Positions 8,369 through 17,112 of a stretch of DNA of 64,000 bases are shown here, piece by piece. The notes under the pieces are model-generated. The model worked only from the letters and a program-made list of their open reading frames with translations. It ran no database searches and had not been told where the DNA came from. The DNA is from Paenibacillus sp. FSL H8-0548 (lineage in GTDB: Bacteria; Bacillota; Bacilli; Paenibacillales; Paenibacillaceae). The stretch's first letter is position 1. Each line of letters begins with the position of its first letter. The position numbers and the translations under genes were made by a program. The stretch is taken from assembly GCF_038630985.1 (NCBI RefSeq), contig NZ_CP152049.1:1091001-1155000 (forward strand), written 5' to 3'.

Positions 8369-9268
8369 ATGAAATATGGGCAACATGAAACATTTCATTT
8401 ACGTTTAAATTGGTTACGTAAAGGGATTAAGATGATTCAGTCCAATCCAAGGTTTTTCTTTGAAAAAGACGCGGCTGAAATAATAGGACTCGGTAAAAAC
8501 ATGGTTCAATCATTACGGTTTTGGTTAACAGCTACCAATATTGCTATGGAGTTGAAAAACGAAGAAAATAAGAGTATTCACCTATTAACTGAATTAGGTG
8601 AAGTTGTTAATAAATATGATCCATACCTTGATTTTTCAGACTCATTGTCAGTATTACATTTTTCCTTAATTGATAAGGGGAATATTAACGATCGGCTCTT
8701 TGTATGGTATGGTTTTTTCAATACATTCTCCCGATCATCTTTTACTAAAGAAGAAGTCATTCATGAATTGAGTATTTGGGCGGCCCGTGAAGGTGAACAA
8801 ACTTCAGAAAATTCTCTAAAAAGGGATATAGATTGTATGATAAGATTATATATTGAAGTTCAGCAGTTTAAAGATCCTGAAGATGTTACACAAAGCCCAT
8901 TTGGAAAACTAAAGTTAGTATCTGTATCCGAGGAAAGTTCGAGCATATTTATAAAGAATAATCAAAGTTATAAAAATATAGGAGTCACTGCATTGATGTA
9001 TGTTTTATTAAAATACGGTGAACGAAATGAAACAGACAATGTATCTGTGGAGGAAATTGAAAGTAAACCCAGTTTATGGGGTAATATATTTCACCTACAA
9101 AGATCAGAGATAATCAATGCACTTGAAGAGCTTTCAGAGCATTTATATTATCCAATTATATTTCAAAGAACTAATAGATTAAATACTATACTATTACCTC
9201 AAATATCTCCTATCGAATATCTTAGAGATGAGTATGGTAGAAAGAACGGGGAAATTATTCATGACTAA
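8369..9268 (+). CDS. DUF4007 family protein of a phosphorothioation-type cluster
   Basis: 299 aa from the ATG at 8369, which has an AGGGGGAT ribosome binding site. The N-terminus matches the DUF4007 signature closely: GQHETFHLRLNWLRKG, a short variable loop, then GLGKNMVQSLRFWL. The GKNMV-RFW block looks like a DNA-binding or structural helix pair. The rest is probably winged-helix-like. DUF4007 proteins are recurrent neighbours of PAPS-reductase-like proteins in phosphorothioation and related defence loci; their exact role is unknown. The stop codon overlaps the start of the next gene by eight bases, so the two are translationally coupled. Codon use is AT-rich, unlike the flanking backbone. 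Confidence 0.8.
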   Translation: MKYGQHETFHLRLNWLRKGIKMIQSNPRFFFEKDAAEIIGLGKNMVQSLRFWLTATNIAMELKNEENKSIHLLTELGEVVNKYDPYLDFSDSLSVLHFSLIDKGNINDRLFVWYGFFNTFSRSSFTKEEVIHELSIWAAREGEQTSENSLKRDIDCMIRLYIEVQQFKDPEDVTQSPFGKLKLVSVSEESSSIFIKNNQSYKNIGVTALMYVLLKYGERNETDNVSVEEIESKPSLWGNIFHLQRSEIINALEELSEHLYYPIIFQRTNRLNTILLPQISPIEYLRDEYGRKNGEIIHD

Positions 9269-12200
9269 TCAACTCAAATTTCACTCTAGTATTAATATCC
9301 GCTTTGACCTCGGGGAAGAAAACTTTGTGAATAGGTTTCTACCAACACCATTTCATATTACACCGTTTAAAGGGATTTTAAGTGGTGTATTAGGTGGGCA
9401 AAAATCACATATTATATCCGGGCCCTATGGTTCTGGTAAATCTCTAATGAGTACTATTATAACTGGACTAATCTCTAAACAATATAGTGATGTAGTTTTA
9501 GGAAGGTTATTGAAAAAGTTTGAAACAATAGACGATAAGGTTGGGGATATAATAAGGGAAGTAAATAATCATGAAATTAATTATATACCAGTCATACTAG
9601 ATGGGAATGTTCAAAATCTTCGGCGATCGTTAATATCATCAATTCATAAGGCGTTGAAGAAGGATGAAACTAATATTATTTTACCAAGCTTGATAATGGA
9701 AATAATTAACACTATTAAAAAATGGGAATTAGAGTTTCCTGCGACATTTTCTATGTTTATAAAAGAATTGGAAAATAAGAAACAGAAACTTTCTTCTTGG
9801 ATTAAACTTATAGAGAAATTTAACCAAGAAGAAATTGAATGGTTTACAAATATTTATCCGAGTCTAACTTCCGGTTCCTATTTTATTCCTGGTTTCTCAG
9901 GGGAGTTAGTTTCGCAAGTGAATCATATACTTGATGAGCTACAAAAGGTTGGCAAAGGGCTATTAATAGTTCATGATGAGTTTGGAAGATTCTTGCAGTC
10001 CCTTAATTCCAATGAAGTTCATGAGGCAATGCAAGATCTACAGGATATTGCTGAACTGGCGGATCACAATTCATACCAAAACTTAAGTATATTACTCATT
10101 ACTCATAAAAACATGAGACAATATGCGCAGCGTTTTAACGAGGATTTGCAAAAAGAATTCCAACGTATTGAAAAAAGATACGCTCTTTATAATGTGGAAA
10201 GTGATCAGTCAACATTTGTACGTATATCTAATATGGCTACTCAGTACATGCGCAGGGAATGGGACTCGGATGACTATCGAATGAATTTATGGAATGGTTT
10301 AACAAGGTATCCGCTTTTTCCAGAACTATCACAGTTTGAAAAAACATCACTTATAGTTGAAGGAAGTTATCCAATACACCCGGTTACTCTCTTTTGTATG
10401 CCAAAGCTAGCTAACATTGTTGCTCAAAATGAACGCACACTATTTACATTTTTGGAGAGTAACGAAAATGGTGGTCTAAAATATCACTATGAAAAATATA
10501 AGAACTGGTATACCGCTGATAAATTGTTTGATTACTTTGAGCCTGCTTTTGATGAATTCGAACATGACTCTAATACAAGAAAAAGTTATCTGTTATTTAG
10601 AAGATTGCAAAAACGATTGATCCCTTCTAGACATCTAGATGATCAATTGAAGATTATGAAACTATTAACAATCTGGGATATAACTAATCTGAATACCCGA
10701 GTAATACCAAGCTTAGATTTTATTTCATTTGCAATGATGTTAACCCTGGAGGAAACCCAAGAACTAATAGGTGAATTATATAAATTAAAAGTATTGCGTT
10801 ACTTAAATGATGAAAATCGATTTGTATTGTATGAAGGGAGTGTAGTTGATCTTAAATCGGAAATAGAAAGTAGGTTGCTTTTAACAAGTTTTTCTTTAGA
10901 ACAAAAACTTGAATCAGCAGAGAAATTATTAGAATCAAGGTTCTATCTACCTAAGCTTTATAATGATGAGAAGAGTGTAACAAGGTTTGCTGAAGTAATG
11001 ATTGCTCACTTATCCGAAGTTATTGGAGAAACGATCGAGTTTAAACTAAGTGAACAAGCTGATTTCAACATTGTATATATTGTTACTGATAATTTGGATG
11101 AGATAGAACAATTGAAAAAACAAATTCATTATATTTCAACTTGTTTCGAGAATGCAATTTTTGTGATACCGAAATATCCAGCTCATAGCATCTTTTATAA
11201 TCTTGAGAAATTGCTCGTGATTGAAAGTTTAGAACAAGATAAAGTATTTTTAATCCAAGATCGTTTTTTAATTGATGAATTAACTTTTTTGAAGCGGTCA
11301 TTACTTCATGATATAAGAATAACACTTAGTCCCTATGTGGGTTTTACTAGTGATTGTGAATGGATCTATGAGGGGAATTTTCTTCAAATTACAGATGAAC
11401 GTTCTTTAAGTAATAACCTTTCAAATATTATGAATAAGCTATATCCCTTTACACCTGAAGTGAGAAATGAATCCTTTAATAGAAGGAACATTGCAAAGGT
11501 GCAAGAAAAAGGAGCATATAAGGTAATTGATAAGATACTAGAAAATATAAAGATAAATAATAATGAAATTAATATCAGTGGTTTTGGCCCTGACTATTTG
11601 ATTTATGCGACTGTTCTAAAGAATAACGGACTGCATCCAATGAGGCCAGAGCTAATAAAGGATAGTTCACTTCTTTTGTTGCGTGAAAGTTTGCTGGCTG
11701 TTTTAAAGCAGGAGAAGGGATATTTTAAAGACCTGATTAATATTTTTAAGAATACTCCTTTCTCAGTACGTCAACCCATAATACCTGTTCTCTTACCAAC
11801 TTTACTTGGAAAAGAATGGAAATACATACTATTCTATAATAATGATATATTTATACAAGTGATTAATGGTGAACTTCTCTGGAAAATGGTAAGTGATCCA
11901 AGTAATTATACTTTTGCCTACCAAGCGATTGAAGGCAAGTATAGTGAACTGACAATACTTGTTGAGGAATGTTTCTCCGAATTTATTAAAGAGGAAGACA
12001 GAGGATCGCAAACCCCTGTCTATTTAAGCAAAGTACTAGTGCGATGGTATCAATCACTTCCTAGATTGGCTCGGATTTCAGATAAACAATCAGCACTATC
12101 AAATCAATTACGTGAGATCATCAGAGTTTGTGAAGTACGCCCCTTAGATGCAATGGAACTGTTGATACAATTTACAAATATGGGAAGAGATAACGAAAAG

Positions 12201-12737
12201 GTTAAATTTGCGAAAGCTGAAGGCGAGGAATATATTAATATAGTGCATAGGAATTACATGGAGAACATCATCTTTAATGCACTTCAGATTGAAAATTATG
12301 ATGATTTAGATACATGGGCAAAAGGATATTCTAATATTAAAAGAAGGACTTCTAAGTTGTTATCTGCAATAATAAGTTCGGGTTCTGAAAACTATGTGGA
12401 TACAATAGCTCAATCATTAGTTGGAGTCAGCAGGGAAGAATGGTCAGATGCAACTGATGATGTATTTCAAGCGGAGTTACTAAATGAATTATATAATATT
12501 AAAAGTCAGGATATATTAGAAGATTTTATTGAAATTAAGTCAGGAGAAAAATCGATTATATTACCTAAAGTTGAACTTTCCACGAAGTCCCATTTTATCT
12601 ATGATGATATAAGAAGAAAGCTCAAATATACAGGGAGAACTGTTACAAATGATGAAATATTAGTTATACTGTGGAGACTGATGCAGGATATCTCCACAAA
12701 AGATATGTTGGATGGGCTAGAAATGGAAAATAGTTAA
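9261..12737 (+). CDS. Large P-loop ATPase of the DUF4007/PAPS-reductase cassette
   Basis: 1158 aa, starting at the ATG at 9261 inside the end of the DUF4007 gene (GGGGAA ribosome binding site). The Walker A motif GPYGSGKS is at residues 54-61, and Walker B LLIVHDEFGRFL starts near 234. A TTHKN-like sensor phrase (LLITHKNMRQYA) follows near 285. The remaining 850 residues are helical, AT-rich and without recognised domains. Size and motif layout recall BREX BrxC/PglY-type ATPases, but I cannot confirm homology, and PglZ and BrxL are absent here. It is sandwiched between DUF4007 and a PAPS-reductase-like gene, so it probably powers or gates DNA modification, perhaps in the role DndD has in classical systems. 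That role is inference. Confidence 0.7.
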   Translation: MTNQLKFHSSINIRFDLGEENFVNRFLPTPFHITPFKGILSGVLGGQKSHIISGPYGSGKSLMSTIITGLISKQYSDVVLGRLLKKFETIDDKVGDIIREVNNHEINYIPVILDGNVQNLRRSLISSIHKALKKDETNIILPSLIMEIINTIKKWELEFPATFSMFIKELENKKQKLSSWIKLIEKFNQEEIEWFTNIYPSLTSGSYFIPGFSGELVSQVNHILDELQKVGKGLLIVHDEFGRFLQSLNSNEVHEAMQDLQDIAELADHNSYQNLSILLITHKNMRQYAQRFNEDLQKEFQRIEKRYALYNVESDQSTFVRISNMATQYMRREWDSDDYRMNLWNGLTRYPLFPELSQFEKTSLIVEGSYPIHPVTLFCMPKLANIVAQNERTLFTFLESNENGGLKYHYEKYKNWYTADKLFDYFEPAFDEFEHDSNTRKSYLLFRRLQKRLIPSRHLDDQLKIMKLLTIWDITNLNTRVIPSLDFISFAMMLTLEETQELIGELYKLKVLRYLNDENRFVLYEGSVVDLKSEIESRLLLTSFSLEQKLESAEKLLESRFYLPKLYNDEKSVTRFAEVMIAHLSEVIGETIEFKLSEQADFNIVYIVTDNLDEIEQLKKQIHYISTCFENAIFVIPKYPAHSIFYNLEKLLVIESLEQDKVFLIQDRFLIDELTFLKRSLLHDIRITLSPYVGFTSDCEWIYEGNFLQITDERSLSNNLSNIMNKLYPFTPEVRNESFNRRNIAKVQEKGAYKVIDKILENIKINNNEINISGFGPDYLIYATVLKNNGLHPMRPELIKDSSLLLLRESLLAVLKQEKGYFKDLINIFKNTPFSVRQPIIPVLLPTLLGKEWKYILFYNNDIFIQVINGELLWKMVSDPSNYTFAYQAIEGKYSELTILVEECFSEFIKEEDRGSQTPVYLSKVLVRWYQSLPRLARISDKQSALSNQLREIIRVCEVRPLDAMELLIQFTNMGRDNEKVKFAKAEGEEYINIVHRNYMENIIFNALQIENYDDLDTWAKGYSNIKRRTSKLLSAIISSGSENYVDTIAQSLVGVSREEWSDATDDVFQAELLNELYNIKSQDILEDFIEIKSGEKSIILPKVELSTKSHFIYDDIRRKLKYTGRTVTNDEILVILWRLMQDISTKDMLDGLEMENS

Positions 12738-12751
12738 AAGGTGGTCTGAAA

Positions 12752-13582
12752 ATGAACAGAAAACCAGTACATGTAGCAATGTTTAGTGGGGGCGCTGCGA
12801 GTGCCTATGTTACCTATCAAATGGTGCAAACTCATGGTAAAGAAAATTGTATATTGTTTTTCACAAACACATTGTGGGAAGATGATGATAACTATAGGTT
12901 TATGTATGAAGTGGCTGAGTATATCGGGATTGAAATAACTGAAAGGGTTGATGGGAGGACACCTGAAGAAGTTTTTAAAGAAACTAGGTTCTTAGGCAAC
13001 TCTAGGCTTGCCAAATGCTCTTCAGAGTTAAAGGTCAGGCAAACTGTTATTTTTATTGAGGATTTAAGGGATCAAGGTCTTGAACCCATTCTTTATTTTG
13101 GGATTGGTGCTCATGAAAGGCAACGTGCTGAGAATCTAAAGGAGTTTTATGGACATCAAGCATTAGAACCTGTCGAAACAAGATTCCCCTTATTTGAATT
13201 AAATATTAAAGATTTCGATGCAAAGAGAGTTATAAGTGAAGAGTGGGGTATAAAATTACCAAGGATGTATGATTTGGGATTTTCACACGCTAATTGTGGA
13301 GGACGCTGTGTACGAGGTGGATTTAAGCATTATGCAGATCTTTATAAGATATGGCCTCACAAATATCAAGAGCAAGAAGAAATGGAAGAAAGAATGAGAG
13401 ATATGCTAGGCGATGTAAGTATATTGAAAGTAAAAGATAATGGTAAACCATATACTCTTCGTGAATACAGAATATATCTTGAAATGGTAAACAAAGGAAT
13501 GGATGAGGTGGCTGCTGCATCATGTCCAATAGTAATACCTCATGAGGACGATACGGTTCCGTGTGTTTGTGTATTTTCTTGA
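12752..13582 (+). CDS. Phosphoadenosine-phosphosulfate-reductase-like (DndC-related) sulfurtransferase
   Basis: 276 aa, with an AAAGGTGG ribosome binding site and 14 bases after the ATPase gene. The PP-loop FSGGAASAY is at residues 11-19 (SGGxxS, ATP pyrophosphatase fold). Cysteines at 89, 182 and 186 (NCGGRCVRGGF) and a C-terminal CVC (271, 273) could bind an Fe-S cluster or carry sulfur, as DndC does. Known members of this superfamily adenylate a substrate and, in DndC, help place sulfur into the DNA backbone. At 276 aa it is much shorter than classical DndC (about 500 aa). The matching cysteine desulfurase (DndA/IscS) is not in the window and could be supplied by a housekeeping IscS. Last gene of the first operon; a strong terminator follows. 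Confidence 0.8.
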   Translation: MNRKPVHVAMFSGGAASAYVTYQMVQTHGKENCILFFTNTLWEDDDNYRFMYEVAEYIGIEITERVDGRTPEEVFKETRFLGNSRLAKCSSELKVRQTVIFIEDLRDQGLEPILYFGIGAHERQRAENLKEFYGHQALEPVETRFPLFELNIKDFDAKRVISEEWGIKLPRMYDLGFSHANCGGRCVRGGFKHYADLYKIWPHKYQEQEEMEERMRDMLGDVSILKVKDNGKPYTLREYRIYLEMVNKGMDEVAAASCPIVIPHEDDTVPCVCVFS

Positions 13583-13613
13583 GGTTAATCATTTTTTTAA
13601 TGCACAGAAATAA

Positions 13614-13647
13614 TAAAACTCCCCAGATAGGCATATCTGGGGAGTTT
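13614..13647 (+). terminator. Strong rho-independent terminator between the modification and restriction operons
   Basis: A perfect 14-bp stem (AAACTCCCCAGATA / TATCTGGGGAGTTT) with a 4-base loop ends in TTTTT. It separates the PAPS-reductase-like gene from dptF, so the two modules are probably transcribed separately. Confidence 0.95.
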
Positions 13648-13736
13648 TTGTTTCCAATAGAAGGGAATTGTATTATTTTGTCGAACCTCTACTTAAGACC
13701 TAAATATGAGTTTTTTATAGAAGGTGGTAGTGAAAA

Positions 13737-15578
13737 ATGACTATGGTTGAATCCAGCTGGATAAGTTTTCTTCGCCAATATGGCCCTATTCCACGCAACG
13801 ATAACATGTACGATGAATCCATACATAGAATTCTGAAACGCAAAAATATTGATCCGATAATAGTTGACTCTGTTTATTTGAGTGAGTTAGTTGATAATTA
13901 TAAGTCAAATAAACCTAAATCAGTTATCTTAACAGGGACTGCTGGGGATGGAAAAACCTATAATTGTCGTGAAATTTGGATTTCTCTCAGCGGTTCACTA
14001 CAAGATTGGCAAAATGATGATAAAATTAAAAAACTTGAATTACCAAACTTAAAAATACTATACGTAATAAAGGACTTAAGTGAGCTGAAGGATGAAGAAA
14101 GAGGGATTCTTAAAGACTTTGTAGATTCAGTAATGAACCCGGATGGTAGTAATGTTTTTTTGATTGCAGCCAATGACGGTCAATTAGTGGAAGCATGGAA
14201 AAATATTGATACTAGTATAAATACTGAATCTGTAAAACTTTGTGTAGAGGAATTACTTGTAAATGAGATTAGAGAGAAAGATGGATTTAATCTGAGGCTT
14301 TATAATTTGAGCCAAATCAGTGCAGCAAAGCTTTTTCCACAGATTGTTGATGCCGTATTGAACCATCGAGGTTGGAAAGATTGTAATAACTGTTCTCTTA
14401 AGGAAAATGATCAGATAGAAAAGCGATGCCCAATATGGGAAAATCGTAAAAGACTTAAAGGTACCGCAGATCAAAATCTGATTCGTTCAAGAGTCACTGA
14501 TCTATTAGAACTATGTGAGTTAAATGGTATACATCTTCCTATAAGGCAGTTGCTTCTTCTAGTATCGAATATGTTATTAGGCCATCCAGAAGCAAGAGAT
14601 AGAATTATGTCTTGTTCTGAAGCCGTGAAAATTGTCGAGAACAATAGAACTTCACTAGCGAGCATCTACCGTAATATTCTAGGTGAAAATCTCACAGAAA
14701 GAAGAAGAGAGTCTACAGATGTTTTCGCTACATTAGGTAGATTTGGAATAGGATATGAGACAAGTAACACTATTGATAATATTTTAATTTTTGGTCAAGA
14801 TGATCCTGATCTAAATGTGTACTACAATGATCTTGTTCTAAATGATATATATTACGGCGCAGACCAAACATTTCGTGCAAATCAAAAGGAGTATTTAGAA
14901 GGTGTAATAACGGATAGTGGGAATTCCTTTTTAGATTCACTTCGTTCTCAGAGGCAAAGATTATTTTTTGTGATTTCTCGAGAGAAAGAAGAGGAACTGA
15001 AACTTTGGAAACTTACCACATTTCAATACGCCGGCGAATTCTTAAATGACGTATACAAGACGGCACAAAACGGTAGAGTAGCTTCACATATTACATCTCG
15101 AATTGCGCAAGGCTTAAATCGTATATTTACAGGTTTACTAGCAAAAAATAACGATGAGTTAATATTGGCTACGTCAGGAAGTCACTCCCAGGCAAAAGTT
15201 AGTAGAATATTTGAAGAGAGTATTTCTGTTCCTAAAAAGCGTGGGGAAAGCATGCAACTTAAAATTAATGATATTGGGAAACTTGTAATTGAGGTTAAAC
15301 TGTCCTCATCTGTAGATGCTGTTGAATTACCTCTACAATTAGTTCGATATGAGTTTCTTTCACGTGTTGCTGAGGGGGCATTACCTGGTAGTTTTTCTAG
15401 GGAATGCTATGAAGATATATTAGGCTTTAAAAGCAGGCTGCTTAAACAGCTGGAACTACGCCGTAAGATAGATGAAGAAGATGCTGATGAAGTAAATGAT
15501 TTGAGCTTTAGAATTATTCGATTGAATCCAGAAGGTATGATAGATGATAAAAACGTGGAGGTGAAATACAATGCTTGA
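13737..15578 (+). CDS. dptF: DNA phosphorothioation-dependent restriction protein DptF
   Basis: 613 aa, ATG with AAGGTGG nine bases upstream. The Walker A motif GTAGDGKT is at residues 67-74 (VILTGTAGDGKTYN) and a cysteine group WKDCNNCSLKENDQIEKRC lies near 220, a possible metal-binding knuckle. The length, the GDGKT loop and the position before dptG and dptH fit DptF (DndF) of the DptFGH complex. That complex cuts invading DNA lacking phosphorothioate marks and needs the modification proteins for control. First gene of its own operon after a terminator; its end overlaps dptG by eight bases. Confidence 0.85.
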   Translation: MTMVESSWISFLRQYGPIPRNDNMYDESIHRILKRKNIDPIIVDSVYLSELVDNYKSNKPKSVILTGTAGDGKTYNCREIWISLSGSLQDWQNDDKIKKLELPNLKILYVIKDLSELKDEERGILKDFVDSVMNPDGSNVFLIAANDGQLVEAWKNIDTSINTESVKLCVEELLVNEIREKDGFNLRLYNLSQISAAKLFPQIVDAVLNHRGWKDCNNCSLKENDQIEKRCPIWENRKRLKGTADQNLIRSRVTDLLELCELNGIHLPIRQLLLLVSNMLLGHPEARDRIMSCSEAVKIVENNRTSLASIYRNILGENLTERRRESTDVFATLGRFGIGYETSNTIDNILIFGQDDPDLNVYYNDLVLNDIYYGADQTFRANQKEYLEGVITDSGNSFLDSLRSQRQRLFFVISREKEEELKLWKLTTFQYAGEFLNDVYKTAQNGRVASHITSRIAQGLNRIFTGLLAKNNDELILATSGSHSQAKVSRIFEESISVPKKRGESMQLKINDIGKLVIEVKLSSSVDAVELPLQLVRYEFLSRVAEGALPGSFSRECYEDILGFKSRLLKQLELRRKIDEEDADEVNDLSFRIIRLNPEGMIDDKNVEVKYNA

Positions 15579-17112
15579 TAGGCTTCCACGTCCTACTAAA
15601 CATGATGGAGATATGTGGGTGGATGAAGCAATTTGGGGACATCGTCTATACGATGAGCAAACTCCATGGCTTTGTTTTATGGAGTTTTTAAATGTGCTTC
15701 AATCAGAACTAGATGCAGGGAGAGGATTTATCGAAGTAGAGGCCAATAAATTAGCTTATTCTCCAAAATCTAGATTGTATTTGCGCAATATACTATTCAA
15801 TAACCCGCAATTAGCTTTGATAACTAATAGATATAAACATGATCCCAAAGAAGCTTGGCTACAATGGTATGATGTCATGAATAAAGGACAAGCAGGGCTT
15901 ATTAATGCTGATTTCAGCTACCTCGAGAAGCGGTTCTCAAAATTCGAGGACTTTGCTGAGGTAGTTCACTTTCTGCGAGAAACCACCATTGAAGGTGAAA
16001 ACAATAAAAGGTGGAGTTCTCAATTTATATTCCCGTATGGTCCCGATTGTTTGTATGAGGATTTAAAAGTTAAAGATAATGGACAATTTACTAATGATCG
16101 AAGATTTTTTGGTAGGACTGGGGAATTATTGTATTTAATGTTAGCAAGAAGTGGAAAGGGAGAGGAACTACTTTCATTACTTAACAAAAGTGTATTAAAT
16201 CAAGGGAATAAGTTTAATCGTCTAGTGGCTGCATTGGAACCCAAGGAGACATTATCTTCAACTGTTATTAGATCTGGAGCGTATCTACCATATCTAGAAT
16301 TACCAGATTACCAGACAATGGCTAACGACTGGTTAAGTTTATTACAAAGCAACATTCCAAATTACGATGCTATTCCTCATCTTGTAAACATCACCGGTTT
16401 ACGCTTTATCATATATAGTTTGAATCGCGCTAAAGCGGAGCTAGGAGACGAGGAGCGGCTTACATTTGTTTTAGAGATTGTCTCATCAAAGAAAACAGTT
16501 ATACGGGATTTATCTTCTGATTCGTTTATAGAACACAATAATTTGTCTCGTCGTGCAATAGAGTCATACATAAGAAAAGTCGTTGAAACAGATTCATGGG
16601 ATCAAATAACAGATATAACCGAAGCAATCACCCTTTTGAAGAAAGAATATGCTTGGCCTAAGGACAATAAAGAGAGTGAAGTAGAGTCTGCTAATTCACC
16701 CGAAGACTTGATAAATAAGTTTGTTTCAGCTGCTAATACTAGACATAAACAACATGTTGATAAATTTCATAGTGTTTGGGGTAAAGAAATCGGATTATCT
16801 TCTAAAAGAGGAGCGAGAAGGTTAAGATATGCTCCTCAAGATATGTTGCTTAAATCCTTAGTTCTTTGTGTAGTGCCGAAGAGAATGGAGTTTCAGGACT
16901 TTTTAGAAAAACTATATGAGAAGTTTGGTTTTATAATTGGTGATAAGCAGGCTCAGCAACTAACGGATTCTGGAAGAGCTGATATGGAAGCATTTTCGGA
17001 AAATGCTAGGCGACTCGAGCAACGTTTAGCAAGCATGGGATTATTGCGAAGGTTATCTGATGCCTGCGCATATGTAGAAAATCCCTTCGGAATTCGGGAG
17101 GATGAAAATTAA
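15571..17112 (+). CDS. dptG: DNA phosphorothioation-dependent restriction protein DptG
   Basis: 513 aa. The ATG is preceded by GGAGGTGA inside the end of dptF, and the stop codon shares one base with the dptH start. No catalytic motif is visible. The N-terminal region has the pattern HRLYDEQTPWLCFMEFLNVL and the rest is helical. It is called DptG from its length, the DptF-DptG-DptH order and the translational coupling. In known systems DptG (DndG) is an essential but poorly understood part of the restriction complex. Confidence 0.8.
   Translation: MLDRLPRPTKHDGDMWVDEAIWGHRLYDEQTPWLCFMEFLNVLQSELDAGRGFIEVEANKLAYSPKSRLYLRNILFNNPQLALITNRYKHDPKEAWLQWYDVMNKGQAGLINADFSYLEKRFSKFEDFAEVVHFLRETTIEGENNKRWSSQFIFPYGPDCLYEDLKVKDNGQFTNDRRFFGRTGELLYLMLARSGKGEELLSLLNKSVLNQGNKFNRLVAALEPKETLSSTVIRSGAYLPYLELPDYQTMANDWLSLLQSNIPNYDAIPHLVNITGLRFIIYSLNRAKAELGDEERLTFVLEIVSSKKTVIRDLSSDSFIEHNNLSRRAIESYIRKVVETDSWDQITDITEAITLLKKEYAWPKDNKESEVESANSPEDLINKFVSAANTRHKQHVDKFHSVWGKEIGLSSKRGARRLRYAPQDMLLKSLVLCVVPKRMEFQDFLEKLYEKFGFIIGDKQAQQLTDSGRADMEAFSENARRLEQRLASMGLLRRLSDACAYVENPFGIREDEN

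Noticed and set aside
8369..13582. Call as a BREX type 4 system
   Set aside because: PglZ and BrxL are missing and the neighbours are dptFGH and dndB, so a phosphorothioation-type locus fits better.
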